The notes: generated by a model not told the origin, from the sequence alone. Positions 21,725 through 34,174 are shown, counted from the stretch's first letter. The stretch: 64,000 nt of DNA from Cepaea nemoralis (GCA_014155875.1 JACEFZ010028301.1:1-64000), one strand, 5' to 3'. Translations and numbers: made by a program.

Positions 21725-24700
21725 GAATGGCAGAGTATTTTCTTGAGAAAATGTGGAAATGAAGACAGAACTTCGTTGTACAGTGACACTATAACTGCCT
21801 CTCCAACCTGTCATGTCTACCACAGTGAAATATTCTTACCATGTCTATTGTCTGTCTGATTTGATGATTTGCATATGCTTGTGACTGTAAACTACGCTCA
21901 ATGCATATTGCAAAACCTTTGTGCGCTCTGAACATTCGTTGAGTGCCTATCATGACCCATTCTTAACCAAACTGTACACTGCTCTTGCGAGTTACCTTTG
22001 GCAGTTCTGTTTCAGAATGTGTGATGCTACATGTAGTTTTTCCCTTATAATGGCTGAGAATGTTTGAGTGAATGAGACGGTAATTGTATAATTAACCTCT
22101 CATATTTGTAAAAGTAAAGACGCTTATTATATCCATGTTTGCAGGACTGCATTGCACTTTAGAATTACAAAGTTCCTGTAATGTCTGGTGACTGTATTAC
22201 GCTCAAGAAAATTGCCAAAAGCATTCATATAGAATTGCCTAGGATGCAATTTCTCTTTGACGTTATGCGCTGGTTCCTTTGCATCAATGGTTTAGGTCCA
22301 TATGAACTACATTCCAACAAGGAGCAATATGTGTTCGAACCTACAGTGTCTAGTCAGCTGAATACATGTAAAGGCTCATGCTATTTGTCAGGGAAAATTC
22401 ATGTTTTCTTTCATATGTGTATTCCACATATGAGAGCATTGCTTATGCAGTATTGCTTAGTACCCACTGCAGTATATACTGCTATTGCATGATGGGGAAA
22501 GAGCACATGATGATGATGATGATGATTTGATGGTGCTTGTGAACCTGGTCTAGCTTGAGAGGAGGAAATTTGGCATTGCGGTGTGAGTGTGAAGGAGATA
22601 GGACATTCTTGTACCAAGGTATCACCTTTATGAATTGCTAATTGGTCCATTGCCATTAGTTAATAATATTGCCTAGTGCAGTCATGAAAGATGCCTGTCT
22701 TCCATCTATCTCATATCTGCCTTATGGTGATTGTTTCAGCAAATATGCCTCATGATGGTGTTCATTTTATGCTGTATGCTTCATGTCTTGCTTTGAAATG
22801 CTAGTGCATGATTGCTGCCTTACAATGCCTACTTCTGAATGCTTATCACACTGTCTGTTCTCATGGTACACCTGTCCCCTGTGATATACTTATTGTGAGA
22901 ATTTATTTAGACAAATAATTACAAGGTGCTTGATAATTGTGTGAAGCTGCCCCTGATTAAGCATATGTGCTTATGATTTCACAATTTGGGGATGAACCTT
23001 GAGAAAAGATATCACCCCAAACCACCAAATAAAATTGCACTTCATCACCAGTGAGGGGCAGGTGTTTGAATGTCACTCTCCTCTCTCCCTCCCATTCCTC
23101 TCTGAATCTGTAATGGTACTACATAACTATGACAATGTTTCAACAGATGTAAAACACATGTTGTGCCTTTGTTTATTAACAGAGAGTGAGGAAGATGGGG
23201 AGGCCTTCAATTACCAGGACAACTCCAGGGAAGTCCTGGGCTCTAACCTTCAATCCAGCTTTATAAGATGGACTCTCCAATAGTACCACATGACCACAGG
23301 TTGAAAATACTCAGCCTGAATTCACTAAATTCTGGCCGATACAGATGGCACTAGAAAAAAGTCTTCTATTAAAAGCCTAATACAGAGATGCTCTCCATTC
23401 TTATAAATGTTCCGGGATATATCTTCAAGAGAAATTCAAGAAGTAACCCTAGGAAGTGAGAGATTACCTGGTTTCAGCATGCCTCTACTGGCTAAGGGTG
23501 ATAATATTATGTGTACCTGGAGCTTACCATATATTCTCCTCAAAACCACATCTTGAGGAGTATTCCAGGCTTATTACTAGCTGAAAAGCATACATGGTGA
23601 AGAAGGATAATACATAGAGCAAATTCACAAATGGATTAATGATTAAGTGGTGTGATTTCAGTACCATCAGAAACTTTAGGGGAGATAGACTGGCAAGGAA
23701 GAATGCTGGGACATATTGGTTTTTAGATCTTCATCTACTGGAAACGTAAAACTAATCCCAGATTGTCAACTTCGTGAACAGTCTACTCACCATGGGAAGA
23801 CATGCCTGTCAATTTCCTTAGAACTAGTCACAGTAGGGAATAAATAGTCTTACCTGGGAAAACATCATGGGGAAAACTGCAACCTGAGACTTTCCCAACA
23901 CCCTTCATAGGTGATAACAGGATGTGCACAGATCAGTGGAGCAGAGTGTCCCTATGCTTGCCCCAGACTATGAGTTTATCATGTGTTTCCCTCATTGACG
24001 GTTGAAGGAATGATATATGCATGAATTGAGTGTGGTGTAGGATAACTTTAAGGAGTAGAGATGTGAAGGAGGAGGGTTTGTTTTAAATTGATGCTCTGTT
24101 GGGATATTGGGTGATGTATTTGGGTTTTCATAATCATTGTCAATTATATTGCATATTACCAAATTTTGAAATGTAAATTGTTGGCAAAATATGAAGCCTG
24201 AGTCTTCACTTGACCCCATAAGACATTAATAAAATTATGATAGTAAGAGAACAGTTTTGAGATACATGTCTCTGTGGTTGTCTTGTATAACTGTTGTGAA
24301 TACATTACTTTGTGAATGAATTGTCCAACTGTTGTCAAGCATCTTCATGATGACTGTTTACTCTACTGTTGTTGTTGGTTACTGATATTGTGGAAGTCCT
24401 GTATAGATGTTGTCAAGTATCTTCCATGATGTATGACTTGTCTAATCTGTTGGTGTGACCATTCTTTGTGAATGTGTGTCCAACTGTTGTCAAGATCTTC
24501 TCATGTTGATGTCTTGTTCAACCGGTGTAAAGTACAGTGGTTGTTGTTTATGTTCACTACAATGGTCCATTTGTCAATGTGGTCATTTGTTCAAGTGTCT
24601 TATGTCACTTGTAATGATATTAAAGAGATCAAAATGAGGTTGGCGACCAGAGCACAGTCAACAAGATAGATGAGAGAACTGCTTTTCATTTGTTACTGTG

Positions 24701-25007
24701 GCTAACTGCCAAGATCTCTATATAACCTATAAGAGAAATCATCTAATAATAATTCTGTGTTGAACTTAAACTTGGGTCTAATTTCTCACAGTGGGGGTAC
24801 TCGATGAGCCAAATTCTAAATGGTTTCTCTACAAGGGTTCTGCGAGAATAAATATCAATGCCTCTAGAAAACAAAACTTGCTGTTACTAACCTGTATCTT
24901 TTATAAAGAGATATACTTTATAGAACTTCACTCATTGGAGCTTCTGTAATTATCTATAAACCCACAAAAAACCTCACAATATTGTTGCAACAGAAAAAAA
25001 AAAACCA
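21289..25007. other. DNA interrupting the mariner; no gene recognised
   Basis: It contains a (GA)n array at 21,639-21,722, a small (GAT)n near 22,508-22,527 and diverged tandem repeats of the GTCCAACTGTTGTCAAG type at about 24,300-24,560. It ends in an A-rich run just before the transposase resumes, as a retrotransposed insert would. I found no reverse transcriptase, terminal repeats or confident coding exon. A 103-codon frame at 22,181-22,492 has no recognisable motif. Confidence 0.5.
21639..21722. repeat. (GA)n microsatellite
   Basis: About 42 GA units inside the segment interrupting the mariner. Confidence 0.95.
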
Positions 25008-25837
25008 CCGCTAAATTTGACGCAGCAGTACAGATGAACCGTTGTCGAAGTATACCTTCGCTAGCGAAAGAATTTGATGTGTCAATTGGAACAATTCAAA
25101 AGGTCGTTCGGCTGAAACTGCAATATCGTAAGGTGTGTCCACTGTTGGTACTACGGATGTTGACCAACCACCAAAAAGAGGAACTATTGGGATGGTGTTT
25201 GAACCACTTGCTGCGTTACAGAGTGGAGGGTGATGAATTTCTCTTCTGCATAGTGGCAGGCGATGAATGATGGTGTCACCACTTTGAGCCGAGCAGCAAA
25301 AGAGAGAGCATGCAGTGGGAGCTTGCTGAATCACCAAAAGCCAAAAAATTCAAGTTACAGGTTTCCGCTGGTAAGGTTATGCTGAGCGCATTTTTTGTTA
25401 CCATGAAGGGCTATTGTTGGCTGACTTTAAAGAACCTGATGTCAACATCAACTCTACCCACTACTTGCAAACACTAGACAAGCTGCAAAAAGCCATCAAG
25501 AAAAAACGACCCGGCATGCTTTCTCGCGGTGTGATTTTGTTGCACGAAAATGCTCGTCCGCATGTCGCAAAGATTGTTCAGGAAGCATTAGCAAGGAAGA
25601 AGTGGGAAATTCTGCAACATCCAGCCTATAGTCCTGATTTGTCACCATGTGATTTTCATTTGTTCGGACCTCTTAAAAAAAGCTCTCAAAGGGCAACGAT
25701 TTCACACAGATGCAGGCGTAATGAACGCGGTAAACACTTGGTTCAGTGAGCAACCACAATCCTTTTTTGAGGACGGCATTCGCCGCTTACCTAAGCAATG
25801 GGATGCTTGCCTGAATGCCTACGGCGACTTCTTCTGA
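25008..25837 (+). pseudogene. mariner transposase, catalytic half, inactivated
   Basis: The frame gives SLAKEFDVSIGTIQ, the first catalytic block VAGDE followed by a stop where tryptophan is expected, and then a frameshift. LLHENARPHV follows, where the family has aspartate in place of this glutamate, and then YSPDLSPCDFHLFGPLKK with the third aspartate. A further frameshift near 25,670 is followed by GIRRLPKQWDACLNAYGDFF. The order and D34D-type spacing identify a mariner. A stop, two frameshifts and the D-to-E change make it non-functional. Confidence 0.92.
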
Positions 25838-25962
25838 CCAACCCATGGTGCATAATACATTCAAAATGAATGCTGTGTTTAATTCTACCACACCTGTTAA
25901 TGTTTCTTTCATGCTTTTGTAATAAAGCCATTGGAACGGGTTTCAAATGAACGTCCCAGATA

Positions 25963-26369
25963 AATAAATGAACGTAAATATTCATGATAATACTTGTGTA
26001 TTTGATTGTGTACGATGTTTAGTCTAAACCTACTTTTTGTTAGTCTTGCAAATATCGTCTATAACAATATGATTACATGTGGTGTCAACGTCTCTCACGC
26101 ACACAGGTATTCCAACTCCTTCATACGCACTCAAGAAAACCATCAGTGGTACGTATGGGTCTTTACAATTTATTCAGGCGAACCTGATCATCATCAAATG
26201 TGCATACAGGCGGTGAATTCATTCCATACATATACAAATGCCGCCTTACAACCGCTTATAGCACACAGCCAATTACACAAGTCCTACACTCGCTATCTAC
26301 AAACTAGCACTCTCGCAAAAGCTATACACTCGCTCTAGAAAACACAACGTCCTTCCCCTGAAACTGTCT
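25963..26369. other. No gene recognised
   Basis: Short frames only, between the mariner end and the Gypsy-type LTR. Confidence 0.45.
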
Positions 26370-26846
26370 GAGTCCCGTCTGACGTTTTCAAACTGGTCAG
26401 TTCGTCTCGTGGTACTAATCCACGTGCCTTTCGTGACCACCGTGCTGTCTTAGCAGTCACGTCGTACTGCAGTCCGTCCGTGTTAGGTTAGGTCATTCAG
26501 TGTACTGCCGTCTAGTCCGTTCAGGGCAGTGTCCCGTGAACTTATGTCCCCTCCTATCACTCGGTCCTGTCCTGTCGGTGTCCTGTCTCTGACATCTGTG
26601 TCCTTACCCAAGTCCTGTCTCCCCTCTATCTACTGTCCTGTAGATGTCCTGTCTTATGACCTCTCTGTGTCCTGACTTCTGTCCTGTCTCTCATCTATCG
26701 ACTATACTGTAGATGTCCTGTCTTATGACATTTCTGTGTCCTTACTTCTGTCCTGTATATCGTTATCTCTGTAGTTCTGTAGTCCTGACTCTATTCTGTC
26801 CCTTGTCCTTTCTATGTCATGTACCTATTCTCCCAACACCCTGACA
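26370..26846 (-). repeat. Candidate 3' LTR with adjacent polypurine tract (Gypsy type)
   Basis: On the minus strand the LTR would start TGTCAGGGTGTTGGGAGAAT at 26,846. It is immediately preceded by GGGGAGCATGGGAGGA (complement of 26,847-26,862), a plausible polypurine primer. The interior is a CTGTCCTGTCT-rich low-complexity sequence. The same LTR start recurs at 30,022. The outer end near 26,370 is a guess from a TG dinucleotide. Confidence 0.5.
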
Positions 26847-28472
26847 TCCTCCCATGCTCCCCGGGTATTGTGTCACCGAATTCATTCTACAGAGTGTGAC
26901 ACAATGTCGTCTATGCATATAAAAAATTAGTCGGAACTAATTTGTCAGTGTGTTGTGGGAATTCATCAATCACTCTATTTGGGTAGCACTATGATTCATA
27001 GGGTTCATAAAACTCATGATAAAAAATCATGATTCATGAAACACTGTTGAAGCATCCACCCATTGGTCTATCATCAGTTTAACATCCTTGATATGTTGCC
27101 AAGAGTCACTAACTCTCCTACATTTCACTACTGGAAGCTGTTACGAACCAAGGATATATTGTCTTATAATTATGGTTACCCAATAAAATGCAACGCCTCT
27201 CAAACACCCCAAAAATTGTGTCCCGAAACAATTTGTCCCTTTTGACGGAGACTAATCATGGATATATTATCCATGGCTTCCATAAAATGTTACCTCAACA
27301 TCTCTCTTCAAGATCTGTGTCCACTGACGTACACCTATCTAACTTCCGCTTGTTGATAGATTTTTCATTTGTGTACTCATAATCTATATTAATCTCTTGT
27401 GTCCCTTGTAGAGTGTGATCTCCCTTACTTCAAATTTGGTGTTTGTACGTTATATGTTCATATTATGTTTGTTTGCGTGTTCTAGTATAATTACTGTATG
27501 TTCAAATTAGAAACTTAGGTATATGTTTATAATCTGTGTACTTTAGGTCTTCAAGTGTCATCAGGTAGGTATCTACATCTCACAAATGAAGACTTATGCT
27601 CAATTTTTGAAATGAGTCACCGAACTGTGATTCTTGAAAATATAACCATAGTTGCAATGTAATTGTGACGTCACACTTATAAATCAATGAACGCTCACAT
27701 GTGTTACATAGAAGATGAAGACAAATCACCACACACAAAACCATGTGTGCAAAAGAGCGCACCAATATTCAAACTTCTTGTTTTAATGCATTTATTCGCC
27801 CTTTTATACTCTTTTTCGCTCACTCAGTTACACAATGCATTATTAAAAATGTTTACCATTGTAAAATAAAAATAAGCCCGCTATGAACTCACTAAACGAG
27901 CTGATTTACATTTGTCACTGTAATGTGCTAATCGTAATAGTTTTAAGTTCTATAATACAACTAATTTATATACAAGGTTGTTTGATTGCTCTGGGCAATG
28001 CTAAGGGAAAAGTTTCAGTTAACTTTTTGTAATTTTAACCTAATAGATGTTATTAACCTAAAGAAATGTAACTTAATCGACCTAAATTAATATAGTAGAA
28101 CTGTATTAGCTCCCTTAAGTCAACATGCTGTTACTGTTTCCTCTGTGCTAATTACTTAACTAAGGAGTTTGTAGCTGTTTTTGAATCAAAAAGTATGTAC
28201 TTTAATATAAGTGGAACTAATGTTACTAATATTTATCAAAGTTGTCTCGTTGGAGAACTGTAATCTATACTAAACTACTTCGTTGCTGTTAGTAGCTTAA
28301 ATATTACTTCCGTTCACAATGTAGTTAAATAAGATTGCACATTTCTAACTCCATTGAATTTTAACTTATGGGTAAATTTATGTGCTTGTGCAATTCAATA
28401 TTATACTTTAGATGAAGGGGAAAATTTTCTGAATGTGCAACTTCAATAAAAATAAGTTGAACTAATTAAATG

Positions 28473-28708
28473 TTGCCGGCTTCGTGGCTTAGAGGTTTTG
28501 ACTTTTCTCCGTAATCTCGTATACTCTCGTCAGGTAACGTGATGACGGTTCGAATCAGCAGTGGTTCGAATCGCATCGGTAACTTACGGGGTTAGTGAGC
28601 CGGCCGCTCAGAAAGCAATGGCAAACTACTGAGCGTAATCTTGCCAAGAGATCAACATACAGCTGAAAGATGCTGGTGTTGACAGCTAAGTCCTGTAAAG
28701 GATATGCT
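28473..28708 (+). repeat. SINE-core copy, complete, inside the Gypsy remnant
   Basis: A clear tRNA-like head (CGTGGCTTAGAGG as A box, GGTTCGAATCGC as B box) is followed by CAGAAAGCAATGGCAAACTA, CTTGCCAAGAGATCAAC and TCCTGTAAAGGATATGC. This copy shows the tRNA origin of the family best. Confidence 0.85.
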
Positions 28709-28780
28709 AAAAGAAAATAAAATTAAATGTTATGTCAATAACTATACAACTAACACATTCTAACTATTTCCACTAACTAA

Positions 28781-29600
28781 CTATGTAGTCGTTCCAGATG
28801 ACGGAGATGTTGTCGCGTCGTTGATCTGTTCGACTGCCATGTCTGAGGGTCTGGTTAGCAAGTCGGCTAAAATGTTTTTGGAACCTCTGATGTGCTTGAT
28901 AGAGAACGAGTAATTTTGTAGAATGAGGGCCCAACGATAGAAGCGGTTGTTCTTCGGTTGTCCCTTTTCGATCACCATCAACGGGGAATTGTCAGTTTCA
29001 ACGACGAAGTGTGTCCCGGCAAGGTACTTAGATAATTTACTAATACAATAGACGATTGCGAGAGCCTCCAGTTGAGACACTCCGTACCGTGATTCTGCTG
29101 GGGTCAGCTTCCTGCTGACGTAAACTATTGGATGGTATATATTGTCGTAGGCCTGGAGCAGCACACCTGAGATGGTCGTGGTGCTCGCGTCTGTTCTGAG
29201 AGTATACGAAAGGTCTTTGTTAGGGAGACGCAAAATGGGAACGTTACTGAAATAATATTTCAGTTGCGACATTGCATTCTTTAAAGAAGCACTCTGTACA
29301 TCGATTTTTGAATTAGTTTTTAACAAATCTGAAAATACGCTGGTGATTTGTGCTAAGTTTGGTATGAACATGTTGTAATAGTTCACCAGGCCTAACAGGC
29401 TTCTCATTTGCTTCTTAGTCGTAGGCATTGTGAGGTTTAGGATCTTGGTCACGATTTTATCATCAGTACTCAAGTGGCCTTTAGATATTTTATGGCCTAG
29501 AAATTCAATTTCTTCAAATGCCAACTCCACTTTTGTTGGTTTCACAGTGAGTCCAAACAATTTTATCCTGTCGCATTTATATTCTACAGTTTGCATACAA
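28781..29600 (-). pseudogene. Gypsy-type pol fragment: end of RT plus RNase H
   Basis: The open minus-strand frame includes VELAFEEIEFLGHKI (end of the RT domain) and SLLGLVNYYNMFIPN (thumb/connection). The RNase H acidic residues follow in RTDAST, QLEALAIVY and VETDNSPL, with the end KNILADLLTRP. Upstream of about 29,600 the frame continues into unrelated hydrophobic sequence, so the RT palm with its YxDD box is missing. No integrase is visible downstream. The frame stays open for over 270 pol codons despite the loss of both ends. Candidate LTRs lie on either side. Confidence 0.85.
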
Positions 29601-29867
29601 ATGAAGTTTATAGGTGTTAAATTACAGTGGAATAAGATGACAATTTTCCTTTCAAACACAATCTCATACAAAAATGATGGAACAATATTTCTTATTTCAA
29701 CAGTTGCAAGTAATATTAATATGGTAATCAACTTAAACGTAGTTGGTGTTGGCTGTAGTTGGTAGGCGCACAATGCTGTCAATATAACATTTAGCAACAT
29801 TACTAACACAACTGCAATGGAACCGATTGTGTGCCCTACTAGCAGGTTTATGTTCTGATTTTCGTCC

Positions 29868-30022
29868 CTTTTGTTATGTCCCTTGAACCTCTTGTCATTG
29901 TGTGATGTGTTACTGTCCGTGTGTTTCAGACCGTGTTGTCTGCTAGGACAAGACTGTAGGGTATCTGCTTTTCGTTCTATGCCCTCTCTATGTCCTGTAC
30001 CTATTCTCCCAACACCCTGACA
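29868..30022 (-). repeat. Candidate 5' LTR fragment of the same Gypsy remnant
   Basis: The last 65 bp, ending CCTATTCTCCCAACACCCTG plus ACA at 30,022, match the candidate 3' LTR in the same orientation. Together they bracket the pol fragment. 30,023-30,369 shows only a T run near 30,277-30,292. Confidence 0.45.
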
Positions 30023-30369
30023 TGTAGTTTAACGTCAAACCCCTGAGGATATCTCAATGGCCAGATGAATTAAGCCATTACCCCATGTGAACATAAATTA
30101 CCTTCGGATTAATAAGCCTGTGATGGTGAAACCGTGGGCAGCTGCTTTTGCGGCTGACTCAGATCACAGGACTATCATTCTGAGCCAGTGATGGACCCTA
30201 ACTATAACTTCTCATTGAGGATGAATAGGGTAGGGGTAATGGTAGAATCGAATCAATGGCCGTCCTTGCGTTTCTTTTTTTTTTTTTTTTTTGGTTTCTC
30301 TTCCGAGGGAAGTGTGTCGTGTTCAGTTAAGTATGATACTGTTTGATCACGTCAACAATGTGGGAGAAC

Positions 30370-30630
30370 AGATGACGGTTGGGAGAGAATGGTGCGGTAG
30401 GGAGTGACAAGAGGGTCTGGCCGACATTCAGTACTCCGAGGAAAGGGCAGACAGATGCATTCACACATCAAGTGATGCAATTAGTATTGGGACTCTTGGT
30501 TGCTGGAGATGGAGGAGGAGCGCGTACGAATTTTCTCGAGTACAGTGATGACAGAGAATCATTCTTGACTTAGCTCAGCTCAGCTCACTTAAGCTCAACT
30601 CATTTCAACTTAGCTCAACTGAACCCAGCT
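30370..30630 (+). pseudogene. LINE-D C-terminal fragment with (CTCAA)n-type tail
   Basis: GERMV, RGKGRQ and EYSDDRESFLT parallel the end of the 33-kb LINE-D ORF. It holds one copy of the sequence amplified 11-12 times at 6.1-6.6 kb. After the stop comes a CTCAGCTCAGCTCA/CTCAACTC tail, which resumes beyond the SINE-G insertion at 30,883-30,927. Confidence 0.55.
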
Positions 30631-30872
30631 CCCGGGAAGGTTAACCCGGTCAACAAATGCCCGCAGAGATCGGATGTGTCGGCCTAACGGCGCAAGAACT
30701 CAGCTCTGCTGTAAACAGGCACAACGCAATCACGTCCGGGAAAAAAAAACTCCGGATGAACGCAGCAGAAGAAGAAGAAGAAGAAGAAGAAGAAGAAGAA
30801 GAAGAAGAAGAAGAAGAAGAAGAAGAAGAAGAAGAAGAAGAAGAAGAAGAAGAAGAAGAAGACGAAGAAGAA
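30631..30872 (+). mobile_element. SINE-G copy with expanded (GAA)n tail and 10-bp duplication
   Basis: GAACCCAGCT stands at 30,621-30,630 and 30,873-30,882, fixing the borders. The body matches the 4,511 copy closely, but the tail has grown to about 105 bp of GAA, giving spurious poly-Glu and poly-Arg frames. The element inserted into the LINE-D tail. Confidence 0.9.
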
Positions 30873-30969
30873 GAACCCAGCTCAATTCAATTCAGCTCAA
30901 CTCAACTCAGCCCAACCCAACTCAGTTCTTACGTATAGGGCGCCTTGTCGCGCTCTCGAGCATACAGGG

Positions 30970-31610
30970 CATTCATTCATTCATTCAGTAGCATGTCCTT
31001 TGCAGAACCTCGCTCCCATAACAACCTTCCGGAAAACCTCTCGATCATAAGCAAGATGTCCCGCGTCTGATACACCCATCTGGAGATCATCCGCCACATC
31101 CTGCACCCATCTTCTCTTTGGCCTTCCTCTTCCTCTCTTCCCAGACATATACCCCTCCATTATTGTTCTCTCCAAACTTTCGTGACGTTTCAAGTGACCA
31201 AAATATTTCAATTTTCTTTGTTTTATCGTCTTTAATAGTAAACCTTCTTCAATATTCAACTCTTGAAGTATGGATGCATTTGTTCTTTTCTTTACCCAAA
31301 ATATTCTTAGAACTCGTCTATAACATTTATATTCAAAGGTGTTTATGCGCTGTTCAGCTTGTTTAGTAAGTGTCCATGTCTCACAGGCGTATGTTGCAAT
31401 GGGAAAGATGCATGCTCTTAAAAATCTAATTTTTGTAGTTCTGTCTGTCCCACTCCATAATTTATTCAGTTGTTTTAGTCTTTGAAGAGCAATGGATCGT
31501 CGCCGTTTAATTTCTTTCATTGTGTCACCGTTGTTGGTAATCAATGACCCAAGATATTCAAAATTTTCCACCACCTCCAATTTTCCCCCATTAATATATA
31601 TTTCTTTCTA
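30970..31610 (-). mobile_element. LINE-E copy, 5'-truncated, 9-bp duplication
   Basis: CATACAGGG flanks it at 30,961-30,969 and 31,611-31,619. The minus-strand frame is open for 199 codons: FEYLGSLITNNGDTMKEIK, LRACIFPIATYACETWTLTK, KYFGHLKRHESLERTIMEG, GRGRPKRRWVQDVADDLQMG and CKGHATE. This is the region downstream of the RT palm in an EN-RT LINE, with a (TGAA)n tail. Intactness and the matching duplication suggest a fairly recent insertion, though truncation leaves it immobile. Confidence 0.9.
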
Positions 31611-31735
31611 CATACAGGGTATATGTTGCTAATAACATTGTCTTAGACAAATCAGCATTTAATAATTGTCGTTGTCAGTATCACGTCGACTGCCTTAACA
31701 TACCAGGATAATTTTCTGTTACCTATTTTAGGAAC

Positions 31736-31975
31736 CCCGGTCTCCCTGGTCGAGGGGTTAGCAGCTTTCTACGTAGCCTCGAATACTCCCGTGGTTGACG
31801 TGAGCGCACGAGAATTGGAAGCGGTTCGAGTCGCGCCAGTGACTTATGAGAGTATGAAGCCGGTCGCTCAGAAAGCAATGGCAAACTACTGAGCGTAATC
31901 TTGCCAAGAAATCAACAATCAGCTGAAAGATGCTGATGTTGACAGTGATGTCCTGTAAAGAATATGCAAAACATT
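31736..31975 (+). repeat. SINE-core copy, complete
   Basis: CTCCCTGGTCGAGGGGTTAG and GCGGTTCGAGTCGCG give A and B boxes. CAGAAAGCAATGGCAAACTA, CTTGCCAAGAAATCAAC and TCCTGTAAAGAATATGC follow. It is close to the 28.5-kb copy. Confidence 0.85.
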
Positions 31976-32610
31976 AAAACAATTTTTTAGGCCGGGTCGA
32001 CCAGGTAAACGAAAACAAATCCACAATACCCAATTAAGTATCTCTCAAACTCTAAGGTCAACCATCATCAATTCATCACGCATTTATGCCAGGTTCTTGT
32101 AGAAAGTACTCATAGAAAGTAACGTACCCTGTCTAACCGTGGGTAACCCCCCATCCCTTCCACGGCTAAAACAATGTTGCAATGACAGCGGTTTACGGCC
32201 TTCTTTTTAAATCCATCTCGGCAATGGGTTGGAGTTTCGTGACAATGAATTAGCTAAAACTGCCTTGAGCTAACGCTATCCGTTCCGCACAGGTTGTGGT
32301 GAATCGTGACGAGGATATACCCAAATATGTCTCTCCTCTGATTATGAATTTCCAGTGCCGATCTTGAACAGCCCGCTGGTTTCTGATCTGGTGACGAAAA
32401 AAAGGGCCCCGCAGCACATGCCATGTAGAATGGTGCTTTGGTACCTCGCCGGGATAAAATTATGTACACGAACCTCACTTTGATACATGCAATCCCCATT
32501 CAGGGTACAAACCGCCTGGAGGCCAATGCACCACACTGAATGGTTTTAACTCAGTCTTCCAGAAGATTCACAACCCTCCCGCCCGCCGCTTTCCCTCTCT
32601 CCATCTCGAC
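31976..32610. other. No gene recognised
   Basis: Unassigned. Minus-strand frames near 32,254-32,536 have no recognisable motif. Confidence 0.45.
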
Positions 32611-32616
32611 CGATCG

Positions 32617-32761
32617 ACCGACCAACCAACCAAACAACCAACCAACATACCAATCAACCAACCAACATACCAACCAACCAACCAACATACCAACCAACCA
32701 ACCAATCAACCAACCAACAAACCAACCAACCAACCAACCAACCAACCAACCAACCAACCAA
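32617..32761. repeat. (CCAA)n microsatellite with CATA and CAAT variants
   Basis: Tetranucleotide array. The NQPTNQPT and GWLVGWLV translations are artefacts. Confidence 0.95.
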
Positions 32762-32999
32762 CTTCTTCTTATGCGTTCGTCCGGAATGTTGTTTTAGACG
32801 TAATTACGTTGTGCCCGTTTTACAGCTAAGCTGCAATATTTGAACCTTTCGGCCGACACATAGACGGCCATAGACTGAGAAGAGGCTGGTCCTGGATGGC
32901 ATAGGCAAAAATATTTATCAGCCAGGTGTGGGAAATAAAAAAAATATCAACCGTGGAAAATAGTAGGTAAAAGTACCTGAAAACATGTCGGACTGGCAC

Positions 33000-33860
33000 A
33001 AGGTAATAGTCACACTGGGTCGTCAGTGTCAGTGCAGAGAATGGGCAGCAGGCCGCACAGATTTTCAGGTACAACATCTCATCCAAGGCAACACACACCA
33101 AGGTGAAATAGTCATCTACACCGATGGGTCAGTGGTGAGACTGAGGTTTCATTGCAAAGGCAGTACTGATGTTGACAGCACGTTAGCGGAGTTGACAGGG
33201 AGCTGTGCCGATATTGTCATGTTTGGACTCGTCGCCTGTTAAGTGAGGGACATATTGGCCACACATCCCTCCGCACATTCAGGCCTCAGAACGATGCTTT
33301 AAAAAGGAGTCTAGCATATGAGACTACAACCTCCAGTATGAGAATATAGGTGGAAGCAGTAACAGCAGCCTTCCGATGGTTAGGGGAGACCGCTGCAACA
33401 CACACTGTATTCATTACTGACTCACGGTGTATGCTTAGTAATGTGGAGAAAGGAATGCTTCGTGTAAACTAGCTTGCCTCGCTTCAGGGGTCACAAATTG
33501 TGAGAATTGTGCGGATTTACTGCCCTGGTAATGCGGGAGTGCGGAGAGATTAACAGACTGATATGCTGGCAGGGGATGCACCTCTCGGTGGTAGATTATC
33601 TATGGACAAGGAAGAGGTGGTCGTGCGCCTGTGGGACAAGGTGGAGAAAGAGATGGAACAGACTGAACACCCGTGTGTGGAGAGAATGAGATGGGGGGAT
33701 CGGCAGAGTCTCTGGACGACTCTCAAACCGAGAGGGACGACCAGGAGAACTTTCAGTCAGATGGCATTTGGAACCATTAGTAGAATGATTCTTCACTGGC
33801 GGCGGAACGAGGGAACAGAGCGCGTATGGAAATGTCATTGCAGCGATGTCATTTCTTAAC
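33000..33860 (+). pseudogene. LINE-D fragment: RNase H and C-terminus
   Basis: Broken frames read EIVIYTDGSVVR (first acidic motif), VEAVTAAFRWLGE, VFITDSRCMLSNVE (later acidic motif), GNAGVRRD and DMLAG. A C-terminal ERMRWGDRQSLW and FGTISRMILHWRR follow before the stop near 33,857. At least three stops interrupt it. After the stop comes CTCAACTCAACT, the LINE-D tail. It is the longest LINE-D piece in the window, but RT and endonuclease are missing. Confidence 0.7.
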
Positions 33861-34174
33861 TCAACTCAACTATTACATGCATGGTAGGCTATTGTGACTA
33901 CTCTTTTCTTTCCATGTGGACCCCGTTAACACAGTCTTATAGATATATATAGTCTTATATACAGTATTGGTTATTTCTGGACCCCGCTGACAGCCCAGCA
34001 GCCCTGGGTTCACAGCCGTTAAATAGGGATTGTCATCGTGACCGCGTGACTCTATGGTCGACCCGGCTTAAGAAATTGTGTAGCAGAAAACTGCGAGTTA
34101 AGGCAATCGATGTGATACTGACAACATTAACCTTTGAGTATTGTTTGATCAAGAAATTATGGATCTAACGCGGT

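Larger units (their letters stand above)
20899..25960 (+). mobile_element. mariner-type transposon split by 3.7 kb of foreign DNA
   Basis: The left terminus reads AGGGGCGTTCATATGAAATC after a TA at 20,897-20,898. The complement of the right terminus reads GGGACGTTCATTTGAAACC, with TA at 25,961-25,962. The transposase is found in two collinear pieces, at 21,059-21,288 and 25,008-25,837, that meet at the same protein position. Removing the intervening DNA leaves an element of about 1.3 kb, the usual mariner size. Confidence 0.85.

Noticed and set aside
22181..22492. 103-codon plus-strand frame as a gene
   Set aside because: No recognised motif, no convincing splice context, and it lies in DNA that interrupts a mariner.
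24638..24800. LTR primer-binding site (TGGCGACCAGAGC) near 24,640
   Set aside because: No LTR end, partner LTR or pol sequence could be placed around it.
26867..26905. Hairpin ATTGTGTCAC/GTGACACAAT as a regulatory element
   Set aside because: A 10-bp palindrome in decayed Gypsy DNA is compatible with chance, and no neighbouring function is seen.
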